NCBI RefSeq assembly: GCF_024294785.1
Contig: NZ_JANCLT010000004.1
Coordinates: 255,843 to 319,842 of the forward strand
Origin: Ectobacillus ponti
Lineage (GTDB): Bacteria; Bacillota; Bacilli; Bacillales; Bacillaceae_G
DNA length: 64,000 nt
Direction of reading: 5' to 3'
Numbering within the stretch: the stretch's first letter is position 1; every line of letters starts with the position of its first letter. The notes under the pieces were generated by a model. It searched no databases and was not told where the DNA came from. It worked only from the letters and a program-made list of their open reading frames with translations. This document shows, one piece after another, positions 42,865-50,483 of the stretch. The position numbers were made by a program, and so were the translations under genes.

Positions 42865-43557
42865 GTGCTGAGGGTTGAAATTGCAACGGCAGGATATACA
42901 GAGGAAGCGAGCATTCAAGATGTTTTCTTTCAGATTCAGGAGGGGGAACTGGTGGCCCTCATTGGGGCGAATGGAGCCGGCAAGAGCACGACCATTAAAG
43001 CCATTCTCGGCTTGCTGCCGCATGTGAAGGGGAATGTGATGTTTCCAGAAGGGGCGTATGCCTATGTGCCGGAGCAGCCCATTTACTATGATTATCTGAC
43101 TCTATGGGAGCATCTGGAGCTGTTGGCGGCTGTCCGTGAGTTTAAGGGCTGGGAGGAGAGAGGAGAGGAGCTGCTGCGGATTTTCCGTTTGACCGAGCAT
43201 AAGCACGAATACCTGACACAGTTTTCCAAAGGAATGAAGCAAAAGTCCATGCTGGTTCTGGCGTTTCTGGCGCAGCCGCAGATGTATATTGTGGACGAGC
43301 CGTTTGTCGGGCTGGATCCAACGGCTGTACGGGATTTTCTGCTGCTGCTGGAGAGGGAGCGGCAGCGCGGTGCCGGCATCCTGCTTTGTACCCATGTGCT
43401 GGATACGGCAGAACGGCTTTGTGAACGATTTCTGCTTGTCTCGGACGGAACACTTGTAGCGGACGGCAGCCTCGCGGATTTGCAGGGACGCTGCCGCATG
43501 CCTGGTGCGCCTTTAACGGAATGCTTCTATGTGTTGACGGAGCTTCGCCATGGATAA
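42865..43557 (+). CDS. ABC transporter ATP-binding protein (EcsA-like)
   Basis: A 230-residue ATPase: Walker A GANGAGKST, a degenerate signature FSKGMKQK instead of LSGGQ, Walker B YIVDEPFVGLDP, H-loop LLCTHVLDT. This signature variant is usual in EcsA-type ATPases. The partner EcsB-like membrane protein overlaps its 3' end by eight bases. The GTG at 42865 is chosen: GAGGAGAT lies six bases before it and the protein then starts VLRVEIATAGYTE, aligning with EcsA; an in-frame ATG at 42838 has poor spacing. EcsAB affects protein secretion and processing in B. subtilis, but this pair lacks the hit neighbour and may be a paralogue. Confidence 0.85.
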   Translation: MLRVEIATAGYTEEASIQDVFFQIQEGELVALIGANGAGKSTTIKAILGLLPHVKGNVMFPEGAYAYVPEQPIYYDYLTLWEHLELLAAVREFKGWEERGEELLRIFRLTEHKHEYLTQFSKGMKQKSMLVLAFLAQPQMYIVDEPFVGLDPTAVRDFLLLLERERQRGAGILLCTHVLDTAERLCERFLLVSDGTLVADGSLADLQGRCRMPGAPLTECFYVLTELRHG

Positions 43558-44755
43558 GCGCTTGTTCTCTAAACGCTTGCTGTCTGAGTGGAAGCAAAAA
43601 ATGACATCGCTTCGCACAGTGGCGGACTGGACCGTTGCCCTATATTGTATCATTCCCGCCCTCGTGTTTGCCGGCTTGTACTACCGGTCTCTGTGGCTGG
43701 ACCCACCGCCTTGGAGCAGGGCGCTGCCTGGCACGGCCTGGCTGTTCGGTATGTACCTCGTTACCTATGGCCGGCAGGCACGCTCCTTTTTGGAGGAGGC
43801 TGACAGCCTATTTTTGCTGCAGCAGCCCCATTTGCTGCGGGGCATTAGATGGAGAGGGACAGCGTATACAGGGATGCGGGTCGCATGCAGCAGCATATTG
43901 GCGGCGGCGCTCTTTTGGCCGCTGCTGCAGCTTGGAGCCGGAGAACTGCTGCGGGTGGTTCTTTGCTTTATTTTCATCCGATGGGCGGGTGTTCTGCTGA
44001 ACAGACTTGTTGCTCTCCGCTTCGGGGGCAAATGGAAGCGCGGGCTGCTGCAAATCCCATTCTTTCTTGGCGGCTGGTATGCCTTATGGGGAAGTGTGTA
44101 TGCTGCTCGCTTGCCCATCTCCGCCTGGATATGTGTGCCTATTGTTCTGGCTGGTCTTGTTGCTTTGCTTGTCAAGAAGCGGCTTGCCGATCAGGGAGGG
44201 TTTCTGCGGGAAGCAGTGCTGGAACGGGCAGAAGCAATGCGCTGGACGTCCATTCTTGTACTGGGAAGCGGCCAGGTGCAAAAGCCGGTGCATGATAAGA
44301 AGCCAGCCTTATTCCCGAAGTCCAAGCGGATTTGGCCGGGGAACAGACCCGATGCCCGCTTTCTGGACTCCTTCTTAAAGGACTATTTCCGGACAAGCCC
44401 CAGCCGCTCCTTTTACTGGCAGCTGACCGCCTATAGTCTCGTTCCTTCTTACATTGCGCCTTGGTGGCTGTCTCTCTTGGTTGCGGCATTTGCCCTGCTC
44501 GGACTGTATCAAAGCAGCGGCAGCCATTGGAGGGAGTTTGCCAGTAAACCGCTGCTGCAGCTGTACGGACAAAACGGACGGGTGCTGCTTTTGGGACAGC
44601 AGGCCAGGATGTATACCCTGCTGCCTGCCTTGGCTGTCTATCTTGTGCGCCTGGCAGCCTGCTGGAGCATCTGGGTGGGCTTGTCAGGTCTCGTGCTTCT
44701 CGCGGCAGTGCTGCTGCATCTTGCATTCGCGCCGGCCGGGAAGCGCCCTGCGTGA
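43550..44755 (+). CDS. ABC transporter permease (EcsB-like)
   Basis: A 401-residue membrane protein with about nine hydrophobic segments. N-terminal LFSKRLLSEWKQKMTSLRTV and SLFLLQQPHLLRGIRWRGTAY agree with the EcsB family, in which a long cytosolic loop (here about residues 205-280, basic) interrupts the helices. It pairs with the ATPase upstream by overlapping translation. The exported substrate is unknown; EcsB in B. subtilis influences secretion, competence and sporulation indirectly through regulated intramembrane proteolysis. Confidence 0.8.
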   Translation: MDKRLFSKRLLSEWKQKMTSLRTVADWTVALYCIIPALVFAGLYYRSLWLDPPPWSRALPGTAWLFGMYLVTYGRQARSFLEEADSLFLLQQPHLLRGIRWRGTAYTGMRVACSSILAAALFWPLLQLGAGELLRVVLCFIFIRWAGVLLNRLVALRFGGKWKRGLLQIPFFLGGWYALWGSVYAARLPISAWICVPIVLAGLVALLVKKRLADQGGFLREAVLERAEAMRWTSILVLGSGQVQKPVHDKKPALFPKSKRIWPGNRPDARFLDSFLKDYFRTSPSRSFYWQLTAYSLVPSYIAPWWLSLLVAAFALLGLYQSSGSHWREFASKPLLQLYGQNGRVLLLGQQARMYTLLPALAVYLVRLAACWSIWVGLSGLVLLAAVLLHLAFAPAGKRPA

Positions 44756-44780
44756 CAACCGCCGCCACATTCCGCTACAA

Positions 44781-44813
44781 TAAAAAAAGGAAAGAGGCAG
44801 CGGCACTCTTTCC
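44781..44813 (-). terminator. terminator of the small membrane peptide gene
   Basis: On the minus strand GGAAAGAG pairs with CTCTTTCC over nine bases and is followed by seven T; it starts right after the peptide's stop codon. On the plus strand it can also stop the ecsB-like transcript. Confidence 0.85.
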
Positions 44814-44814
44814 G

Positions 44815-44895
44815 TCATGAGTCTGTAAGTGTCTGGTGGATGAGATAGGCCAATGTGACAATGCTCACACCGATGTATAAAGCTGTTAAAGTCAT
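44815..44895 (-). CDS. 26-residue membrane peptide
   Basis: A short gene with all signals of expression: GGAGGAG seven bases before ATG (44895), 26 codons, TGA, and an immediate terminator. The peptide MTLTALYIGVSIVTLAYLIH + QTLTDS is one transmembrane helix with a short polar tail. Composition recalls small holin-like or type I toxin peptides and regulatory membrane peptides of bacilli, but I cannot assign it. It faces ypjP divergently; a 13-base palindrome AATTGTTACAATT (44929-44941) lies upstream of its ribosome site. Confidence 0.6.
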   Translation of the reverse strand: MTLTALYIGVSIVTLAYLIHQTLTDS

Positions 44896-45005
44896 CACTG
44901 CTCCTCCTTCCCGGCAAATAGAATGGATAATTGTTACAATTCTATGGCAGATTTCAAAAAATTATGCATGCATGATATGAAAAAAGTAACCCTTCTGTAA
45001 CAATG

Positions 45006-45030
45006 CAACAAACTGTTTTTGTTGTATAAT
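45006..45030 (+). promoter_or_regulatory. ypjP promoter region with inverted repeat
   Basis: TATAAT at 45025-45030 is directly preceded by the inverted repeat CAACAAA-N5-TTTGTTG (45006-45024), which occupies the spacer and may be an operator. Confidence 0.5.
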
Positions 45031-45077
45031 AAAGGAAACAAAATGTGCATCCGCACAGAGAGATAGGAGGAGCACAT

Positions 45078-45671
45078 ATGCCGAGTTGGTTAAAACGGAC
45101 GCTTGTCACGCTGATTACCGTCCTGACCTTCGGTCTTGTCACACCGCCAGCCAGCCTGCTGGAGAATACAAAAGCCGATAAGACAGCAAAAGGTGTGGAG
45201 GTATCTGCCAAAGGGCAGGGGCTGACTGCCGAAGAAGCTTTAAAGGAAGAGCCGCCCAGTCTTACACCGGCTATGTTTGTCACCTACGCTGTGGGGGAGG
45301 CCGAGCGGCAATCGATGCTGAAGTTTGGATCGAAGATTGGTCCGGTAATCGGCGACCGGTTCAAGCAGGATATCTTGCCGCGCATGGAGCAAACCCTGAC
45401 AGGTTTTGCCGGCAACGTGCCAACGGAAGACCTGCAGCATCTGGCTTTGTCACAGCGGCCAAAGGGCGGCGAAAATGAAAAGATTTTTCATGTCTATGAT
45501 GCCCGTTCCGGCGAGGACCTGCTGCGTTTTCATGTGCGGCGCGACCATCCGCCAAAGGACGGATACTATTTCGACTTTCACTACCACAGCAATACTGACG
45601 GATTTTTGGCGCACCATGAGCTGGGGCGCATTTATTGGAATAAAAATCAGCCACCGCAATGGCTGTCATAA
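45078..45671 (+). CDS. ypjP: YpjP family protein
   Basis: A 197-residue exported protein. The N-terminus is a signal or anchor (WLKRTLVTLITVLTFGLV, then TPPASLLE), and the C-terminal domain has SMLKFGSKIGPVIGDRF, EKIFHVYDARSGEDLLRFHV, then RRDHPPKDGYYFDFHYH, matching B. subtilis YpjP along its length. Function is unknown. In Bacillus, ypjP is normally adjacent to thyA/dfrA; here about 9.8 kb separates them, filled by the secretion operon and accessory genes. The ATG at 45078 follows AGGAGGAG. Confidence 0.92.
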   Translation: MPSWLKRTLVTLITVLTFGLVTPPASLLENTKADKTAKGVEVSAKGQGLTAEEALKEEPPSLTPAMFVTYAVGEAERQSMLKFGSKIGPVIGDRFKQDILPRMEQTLTGFAGNVPTEDLQHLALSQRPKGGENEKIFHVYDARSGEDLLRFHVRRDHPPKDGYYFDFHYHSNTDGFLAHHELGRIYWNKNQPPQWLS

Positions 45672-45674
45672 GGG

Positions 45675-45716
45675 GAAAGCCTTGTCTGTTTTTGGGGACA
45701 AGGCTTTCTTTTTTTT
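45675..45716 (+). terminator. strong terminator after ypjP
   Basis: GAAAGCCTTGTC pairs with GACAAGGCTTTC, followed by eight T. It separates ypjP from the secretion operon. Confidence 0.92.
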
Positions 45717-45793
45717 GCCTCCAAACAATTCCGCCGGCAGAAGCCGGACAGCCGCGTCTTTTTTCAGAAACAGGCTCATATGCATGGAATATG

Positions 45794-45799
45794 TACAAT
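45794..45799 (+). promoter_or_regulatory. candidate -10 of the type IV secretion operon
   Basis: TACAAT lies 41 bases before the first gene of the operon and 80 bases after the ypjP terminator. The -35 position (CAGGCT) is poor, so an activator or another sigma factor may be needed. Confidence 0.35.
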
Positions 45800-45839
45800 C
45801 CGTACACAGAGAGGCGAGAGAAATGAACGAGGTGACAGC

Positions 45840-46151
45840 ATGAGAGGTGCGAAAAAATTTCTGTTTCTGCTGGCGGCCAGTGCGGCATGTGTGCCAGGTC
45901 TTGCTTGGGCTGCCGATGACCCCATTGTCATTGTGCGCAATGTGACGAACGGTCTCATCAACTTCTTCATGATTGTGGCGCCTTCGCTTGGCACCGCTGC
46001 AATTATGGCACTGGGCACCATGTATATTGTGACAAATGACTCCGGCAAGAAGGGTGACTATAAGAAAAATATGAAGGAAATCTTGTTCATTGTCGCCCTT
46101 GTTCTCAGTGCCGGTGCCATTATGAAATGGTTTATCGGGCTTTTGGGGTGA
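45840..46151 (+). CDS. VirB2/TrbC-like pilin subunit
   Basis: A 103-residue protein with a signal peptide ending LAWA-ADD (cleavage near residue 24), then two transmembrane helices (about residues 39-61 and 80-101) joined by a short basic loop NDSGKKGDYKKN. That size and signal-helix-loop-helix plan is that of VirB2/TrbC-type pilins or the small first membrane protein of Gram-positive conjugation operons. It would be the structural or channel subunit. The ATG at 45840 follows GAGGTGA. It heads a seven-gene operon. Confidence 0.7.
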   Translation: MRGAKKFLFLLAASAACVPGLAWAADDPIVIVRNVTNGLINFFMIVAPSLGTAAIMALGTMYIVTNDSGKKGDYKKNMKEILFIVALVLSAGAIMKWFIGLLG

Positions 46152-46155
46152 AGGG

Positions 46156-46554
46156 ATGAGGGAGAAGGAAGAATATACAATTCCGGATAATGTCCGCGGC
46201 CATTTCGAGGTGGCCCCGAATGTGTCACTGAAGGATCTGCTGTACTTTGTTCCGGGGCTGCTGATTGTGATTCCGGTGCTGCTCATGCCGGTGTCCATGT
46301 ATGTGAAAATCCCGGCAGCCACCATTTGCCTGGCTGTATCCGGTGTTCTTGTGTATTTGCGTCCGGTGCGGGAGAATATCCCGTTTTGGCAGCATGTCCG
46401 TGAGCTGCTGCGCTTTGCCGTGCGGCAGCGGATGTATACATACCGAAAGGAGGAGTGGGGAGATGTGGAGCAGCTGGAAAGCGAAACGGGAAGAGCGGAA
46501 GCGGCGGCGGCAAGAGAAGGCGGTGCAGGATCTCATTCCCGTACGCGCGCTTGA
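46156..46554 (+). CDS. PrgI/VirB3-like membrane protein
   Basis: A 132-residue protein: YTIPDNVRGHFEVAPNVSLKD, two adjacent transmembrane helices (about residues 29-45 and 48-66), then a basic amphipathic region (RPVRENIPFWQHVRELLRF). This is the PrgI (PF12666) plan, the VirB3 counterpart of Gram-positive type IV secretion systems such as those of Tn916- and pCF10-like elements, which ties the VirB4 ATPase to the membrane. It starts four bases after the pilin stop. Its last 31 codons overlap the next gene in another frame. Confidence 0.75.
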   Translation: MREKEEYTIPDNVRGHFEVAPNVSLKDLLYFVPGLLIVIPVLLMPVSMYVKIPAATICLAVSGVLVYLRPVRENIPFWQHVRELLRFAVRQRMYTYRKEEWGDVEQLESETGRAEAAAAREGGAGSHSRTRA

Positions 46555-47107
46555 TGGCGGCATCGTTGTCACGGATGACTTCCGGCTTGTGCAGCTGCTG
46601 CGGGTGTCTTCTTTGAATCTGGACCTGATGAGCCATCGCGAGCTGCAGGAGGTTATGGAGAAATATGAGCTCTTTTTGCGCAGTCTGTCTTTTCCTGTCC
46701 AGACGGCCATCATGTCTCAGCCGGTTGATCTGGGCGGCTATATTCGCGGGCTGGAGGAAAAGCAGGCAAGCATGCCGGATGTGAAACGGGATTTGCTGAA
46801 CGGCTATCTTGCGTATGCCCGCGCCATCGAGACGAGCACCAGCATGATTCAGCGGCAGCGGTATCTTGTGTTCATGGAGGCCATCCTCGGCACAACCCGG
46901 CAGGCATACGAAACTGCTATGCAGCAGCTGGAGCAAAAACGGAAGTATGTGAAAAGCGGACTGGAGGAAATGGGGCTGGAGGCGCGCGAAGCGAGCGGAC
47001 TGGATGTGGCCCGTTACTTACATACCTTGTTCGACTATACAGGATCGCAATATCGGCCGGTTGAAGACGATCTTGTGCCCTGTCTGACGAGGAGGGAGGG
47101 CATATGA
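46463..47107 (+). CDS. VirB4/TraC N-terminal-like protein
   Basis: A 214-residue soluble protein. It begins with a strongly basic stretch (WKAKREERKRRRQEKAVQ), then DLIPVRALDGGIVVTDDFRL and LLRVSSLNLDLMSHRELQEV, which resemble the N-terminal domain preceding the ATPase of TraC/VirB4-type proteins. Here that domain is a separate polypeptide, directly followed (ATGA overlap) by the ATPase gene. A near-perfect AAAGGAGGAG at 46445-46454 supports the ATG at 46463 although it lies 92 bases inside the PrgI gene. Assignment rests on position and weak resemblance. Confidence 0.55.
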   Translation: MWSSWKAKREERKRRRQEKAVQDLIPVRALDGGIVVTDDFRLVQLLRVSSLNLDLMSHRELQEVMEKYELFLRSLSFPVQTAIMSQPVDLGGYIRGLEEKQASMPDVKRDLLNGYLAYARAIETSTSMIQRQRYLVFMEAILGTTRQAYETAMQQLEQKRKYVKSGLEEMGLEAREASGLDVARYLHTLFDYTGSQYRPVEDDLVPCLTRREGI

Positions 47108-48933
47108 GCCTTTTCAAGAAGCAGAAGGAACAAAATGAGCTGGAGCAATACTTGGAGCCTGCTGTGCTGCTGAAGAACAAGCTGGCGCCCGGATGGATGG
47201 AAGAGCATCGCAACCATCTTGTGTTCGGGGGCAACTATGCCCGGACGCTGCTCGTGGTGGACTATCCAAACAGTGTCCGCGGCAACTGGCTGTCGCGGCT
47301 GTACCGTTTTTCCGGAAACATGAATATCAGCACACATCTCGTTCCTGTGCCGAGTGACAAGATGGTGCGCCATTTGAACCAGTCTATTGAGGAATATCAG
47401 GTTAGGCTCAACCAGCCCCTGTCGCCGGTGCGGCGCAAGGAAACGGAACGGAAGCAGCGCAGCGCGGAAAAAATGCTGGAGGTGCTCCTGCACCATAACC
47501 ATAAAACGATTTTTCTTGTCCATACGTATATTCATCTGCAGGCAGCTTCCCTGGAGGAGCTGGACCGCTTGACGGAACGGCTGCAAAGCGTCATTTGGAA
47601 GACGGGTCTGTCTGTCGTGCCGGCGCGGGACAATATGCTGGAGGCGTTCCGCAGCGTTCTTCCCATCAGCGATGTCCGGCTGCCGCACTATACGCATCAA
47701 AACATGCATACCTCGGCCGCTTCGTCCATGCTCCCGTTTGACGAGAGCGAGCTGTTCATGAAAAGCGGCATCATCATGGGGCATAACCTGCACACGGATA
47801 ATGTTGTGCTCGTGGACATGAATGACAAGAAGGCCTTTCCGTCCCGCAATATGCTCATTCTCGGCACGACAGGAATGGGCAAAAGCTTCTTCATGCAAAA
47901 GCATCTGCTGCGGCAATGGGTGCTCGAAAGCGCGGATACCCGCTTTTTTATTCTGGATCCCGAGCGTGAATTTGCGCGGGTTGTCAGTCAAATCGGCGGC
48001 CAGGTCATCCGGATCAGCAATAATACAGAGCATATCATCAATCCGTTTCATATTTTGCATGATGCGACGGACGATGATATGCAGGGCAGTGTGCTGTTTT
48101 TAAAAATGCAGCGGCTGAAAATTTTCTGTAAGCTGATTTACCCGGATATGACCATTCTGGAGAGCGCCTTATTGGAGCGGGCTCTGTTCGCTGTGTATGC
48201 GCAGTACGGGATTACGGAGGAAACCGTCTTTGCCGGCCGTGATGCACATTTGTTTCCTACTCTTGGAGATTTGTACCAGCTGCTGGAGGGCCTTGCCTAT
48301 GCGCAGTTGGCCAGCTTCCGCGATATCCTGCGCATGTACACGGAAGGCACAAACTCCAAGCTGTTCAATGGCGTGACAAACGTGAACCTGCATAACAGCG
48401 TGATCTGCTTTGATATTAAGGATCTGCAGCAGGACGGCGACAGCCAGCCGGTGGCCATGTTTAATATTCTCTCGTTTCTGTGGGAGGAAATTACGCGTGA
48501 CCGGGTGCATGGCAAGAAGCTGTACGTGGATGAAGCGCACCTGCTGATGGGCAGCGCCAAGAGCGCCATGTTCCTGCTTGATGTATATAAGCGAATCCGT
48601 AAATATGAGGGAGAGGCGATTGTTGCATCCCAGCAGCCCATCGATTTCCTCGGGACCGTGGAGGGCAGCCATAACGTCGGAAAAGCCATCCTGAACAACA
48701 GCATCAGCATGCTGCTCTTGGGTTTGCAGGATAATGACATCCGCGACCTCAAGCAGCATGATGTGCTCAGGCTGTCGGAGGAAGAGGAGCACATCATCAG
48801 CAGGCGGCGGCAGGGCGAGGGGATTTATGTGGTCGGGCACCACCGTGTCTTTATGAAGGTGGATGTGACCCCAGAGGAGCTCCGCCTCATTGATCCGCAG
48901 CAGTATGCTGAGCGTTACAAAGAGGTGACGTAG
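47104..48933 (+). CDS. VirB4-family secretion ATPase
   Basis: A 609-residue ATPase. N-terminal ~220 residues form the VirB4 N-domain (HLVFGGNYARTLLVVDYPNSV); the RecA-like core has Walker A GTTGMGKS (254-261), FFILDPEREFARVV, NPFHIL, and Walker B KLYVDEAHLLM (Asp476-Glu477), followed by IVASQQPIDFL as the conserved Gln motif. It is closely similar in plan to TraE/Orf16-type VirB4 proteins of Gram-positive conjugative elements and would power channel assembly and translocation. Overlaps the preceding gene by ATGA. All catalytic motifs are intact. Confidence 0.93.
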   Translation: MSLFKKQKEQNELEQYLEPAVLLKNKLAPGWMEEHRNHLVFGGNYARTLLVVDYPNSVRGNWLSRLYRFSGNMNISTHLVPVPSDKMVRHLNQSIEEYQVRLNQPLSPVRRKETERKQRSAEKMLEVLLHHNHKTIFLVHTYIHLQAASLEELDRLTERLQSVIWKTGLSVVPARDNMLEAFRSVLPISDVRLPHYTHQNMHTSAASSMLPFDESELFMKSGIIMGHNLHTDNVVLVDMNDKKAFPSRNMLILGTTGMGKSFFMQKHLLRQWVLESADTRFFILDPEREFARVVSQIGGQVIRISNNTEHIINPFHILHDATDDDMQGSVLFLKMQRLKIFCKLIYPDMTILESALLERALFAVYAQYGITEETVFAGRDAHLFPTLGDLYQLLEGLAYAQLASFRDILRMYTEGTNSKLFNGVTNVNLHNSVICFDIKDLQQDGDSQPVAMFNILSFLWEEITRDRVHGKKLYVDEAHLLMGSAKSAMFLLDVYKRIRKYEGEAIVASQQPIDFLGTVEGSHNVGKAILNNSISMLLLGLQDNDIRDLKQHDVLRLSEEEEHIISRRRQGEGIYVVGHHRVFMKVDVTPEELRLIDPQQYAERYKEVT

Positions 48934-48934
48934 C

Positions 48935-49939
48935 ATGTATGGCAAGGCCGTGCTGCTGGGGGCCCGCTATTGGCGCTATGTGGTGGGAGCCGCGCTGCTT
49001 TGCTTGCTGCCGTTGTTCCTGCTGTGGAGCATGGTCCCTGCGCCCTCCCCCGCTGTGCCGAATAGTGCCGGCGTTTCTGTAGACATATGGCGATGGGAGC
49101 CGATTTTGCGCGAAATGGTGAAGCGTGAGGGGCTGAATGAGGAGCATGTCGCCGTGCTGCTCGCCATTATCATGCAGGAAAGCGGGGGAACAGCGGCGGA
49201 TGTCATGCAGAGCAGCGAATCCGCCGGGCTGCCGCCGGGAGCCATTACAGATCCGGCAGCGAGCATCCGCCAAGGCGTGGCCCACTGGAAAAATGTATGG
49301 AACATTGCAAAGGGGCTGGGCATTACAGACCTTGGAACAATTGTGCAGGCCTATAACTATGGTCCCGGCTGGCTGTACTATATGAAGGACAATGGCGGCA
49401 TCGGCACGGAGGATTTGCGAAAGAGCTTCTCCCGGCAGCACACAAACCGTACCTCCTGCGGCTGGCGCAGCCCGTACTGCTACGGGGACTATACATATGC
49501 GGTGAAGGTCATGAGCTTTTTTCAGACGCTGCAGGGTACAGCATCCAACGATGCTTTGTACCGGCAGGTGATGGCAGAAGCCCTGAAATATAAGGGATGG
49601 CCGTATCAATGGGGCGGCGAAACACCGAATACGAGCTTTGATTGCAGCGGACTGCTGAAATGGTCCTTTGCAGCAGCGGGCATTTCCCTTCCGCGCACCG
49701 CCCAGGAGCAGTACCGCTATACAAGGCGCATTAACGAAAGCGAATTGCGTCCGGGTGATCTTGTCTTTTTTACAGGAACAAGCGACCATGCCTTCATCAG
49801 CCATGTCGGGCTGTATGTCGGCAATGGCCAAATGTACAACAGCAACAGCAGCGGTGTCGGCTACAGCGACTTGCGCAGTGCCGCCTGGCGCAGTAAAATT
49901 TACGGCTATGGCCGTGTATGGGCAGGTGGGAAGCAATGA
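48935..49939 (+). CDS. bifunctional wall hydrolase: lysozyme-like plus NlpC/P60 (CwlT/Orf14-like)
   Basis: A 334-residue protein anchored by one N-terminal helix (about residues 14-32). Residues about 50-195 are a lysozyme-like transglycosylase domain (LLAIIMQESGG with Glu82; AYNYGPGWLYYM), and residues about 205-334 an NlpC/P60 endopeptidase with Cys237 (FDCSGLLKW), His290 (ISHVGLYVG). This exact pairing occurs in CwlT of ICEBs1 and Orf14 of Tn916, where it opens the wall for the channel. It starts one base after the virB4 stop. Both active sites appear intact. Confidence 0.93.
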   Translation: MYGKAVLLGARYWRYVVGAALLCLLPLFLLWSMVPAPSPAVPNSAGVSVDIWRWEPILREMVKREGLNEEHVAVLLAIIMQESGGTAADVMQSSESAGLPPGAITDPAASIRQGVAHWKNVWNIAKGLGITDLGTIVQAYNYGPGWLYYMKDNGGIGTEDLRKSFSRQHTNRTSCGWRSPYCYGDYTYAVKVMSFFQTLQGTASNDALYRQVMAEALKYKGWPYQWGGETPNTSFDCSGLLKWSFAAAGISLPRTAQEQYRYTRRINESELRPGDLVFFTGTSDHAFISHVGLYVGNGQMYNSNSSGVGYSDLRSAAWRSKIYGYGRVWAGGKQ

Positions 49940-50457
49940 AGCATTGGATCAAGGGTCTGGCCCTGTTGTCTGTCGCACTCTTCATCGCGGCCATTTGGCT
50001 GCTGATGCTGTATCTCAATAGCCGCAATGAGGTACAGCAGCCGGCCCGGCCTCCGGAAGCAAAGAAAGAAGTGAAGGGGCCGCAGCAGGAAGTGAAGCCG
50101 GCAAATGAAGAGCTGAGAAGGCTTGCTGTTGCCTTCAGCCGGGAGCTGTACGGGCAAAACCCATCGCCGCAGGTGCTGGCTAAGTATACGACAGCGAAAG
50201 CGAGGGCTTTGGTCATTCCGCCCGGAGACGGGGAAGGCAAAAGTGAAATAGACCGGAAAATTGTGCTGCAGGATGTGCAGGTGTACGAAGGAAGCAGCTC
50301 CGGCAAAGCGGCAGCGGTCATTGCAGCAATCAAACGGACGATTACAGTGAACGGGGTGTCCACTGCCAGCACCTCTTATATTCGCCTGGCTTTTGTAAAG
50401 GGGAGCAGCTGGCAGGTCGATGGACTCGTTCTAATTGGGGAAATACCGGCCCGCTGA
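49936..50457 (+). CDS. VirB8/TcpC-like bitopic membrane protein
   Basis: A 173-residue protein: short cytosolic N-terminus, one transmembrane helix (about residues 7-27), a Lys/Glu/Pro-rich linker and an extracytoplasmic alpha/beta domain (about 60-173) with the size of one NTF2-like unit. VirB8/TcpC (Orf13) proteins have this plan, though TcpC carries two such units, so this is a short version. It would scaffold the outer part of the channel. ATGA overlap with the wall hydrolase gene. Family assignment is by topology and position. Confidence 0.6.
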   Translation: MKHWIKGLALLSVALFIAAIWLLMLYLNSRNEVQQPARPPEAKKEVKGPQQEVKPANEELRRLAVAFSRELYGQNPSPQVLAKYTTAKARALVIPPGDGEGKSEIDRKIVLQDVQVYEGSSSGKAAAVIAAIKRTITVNGVSTASTSYIRLAFVKGSSWQVDGLVLIGEIPAR

Positions 50458-50483
50458 CAGCAGGAAGAGACGGAGGGAGCACG

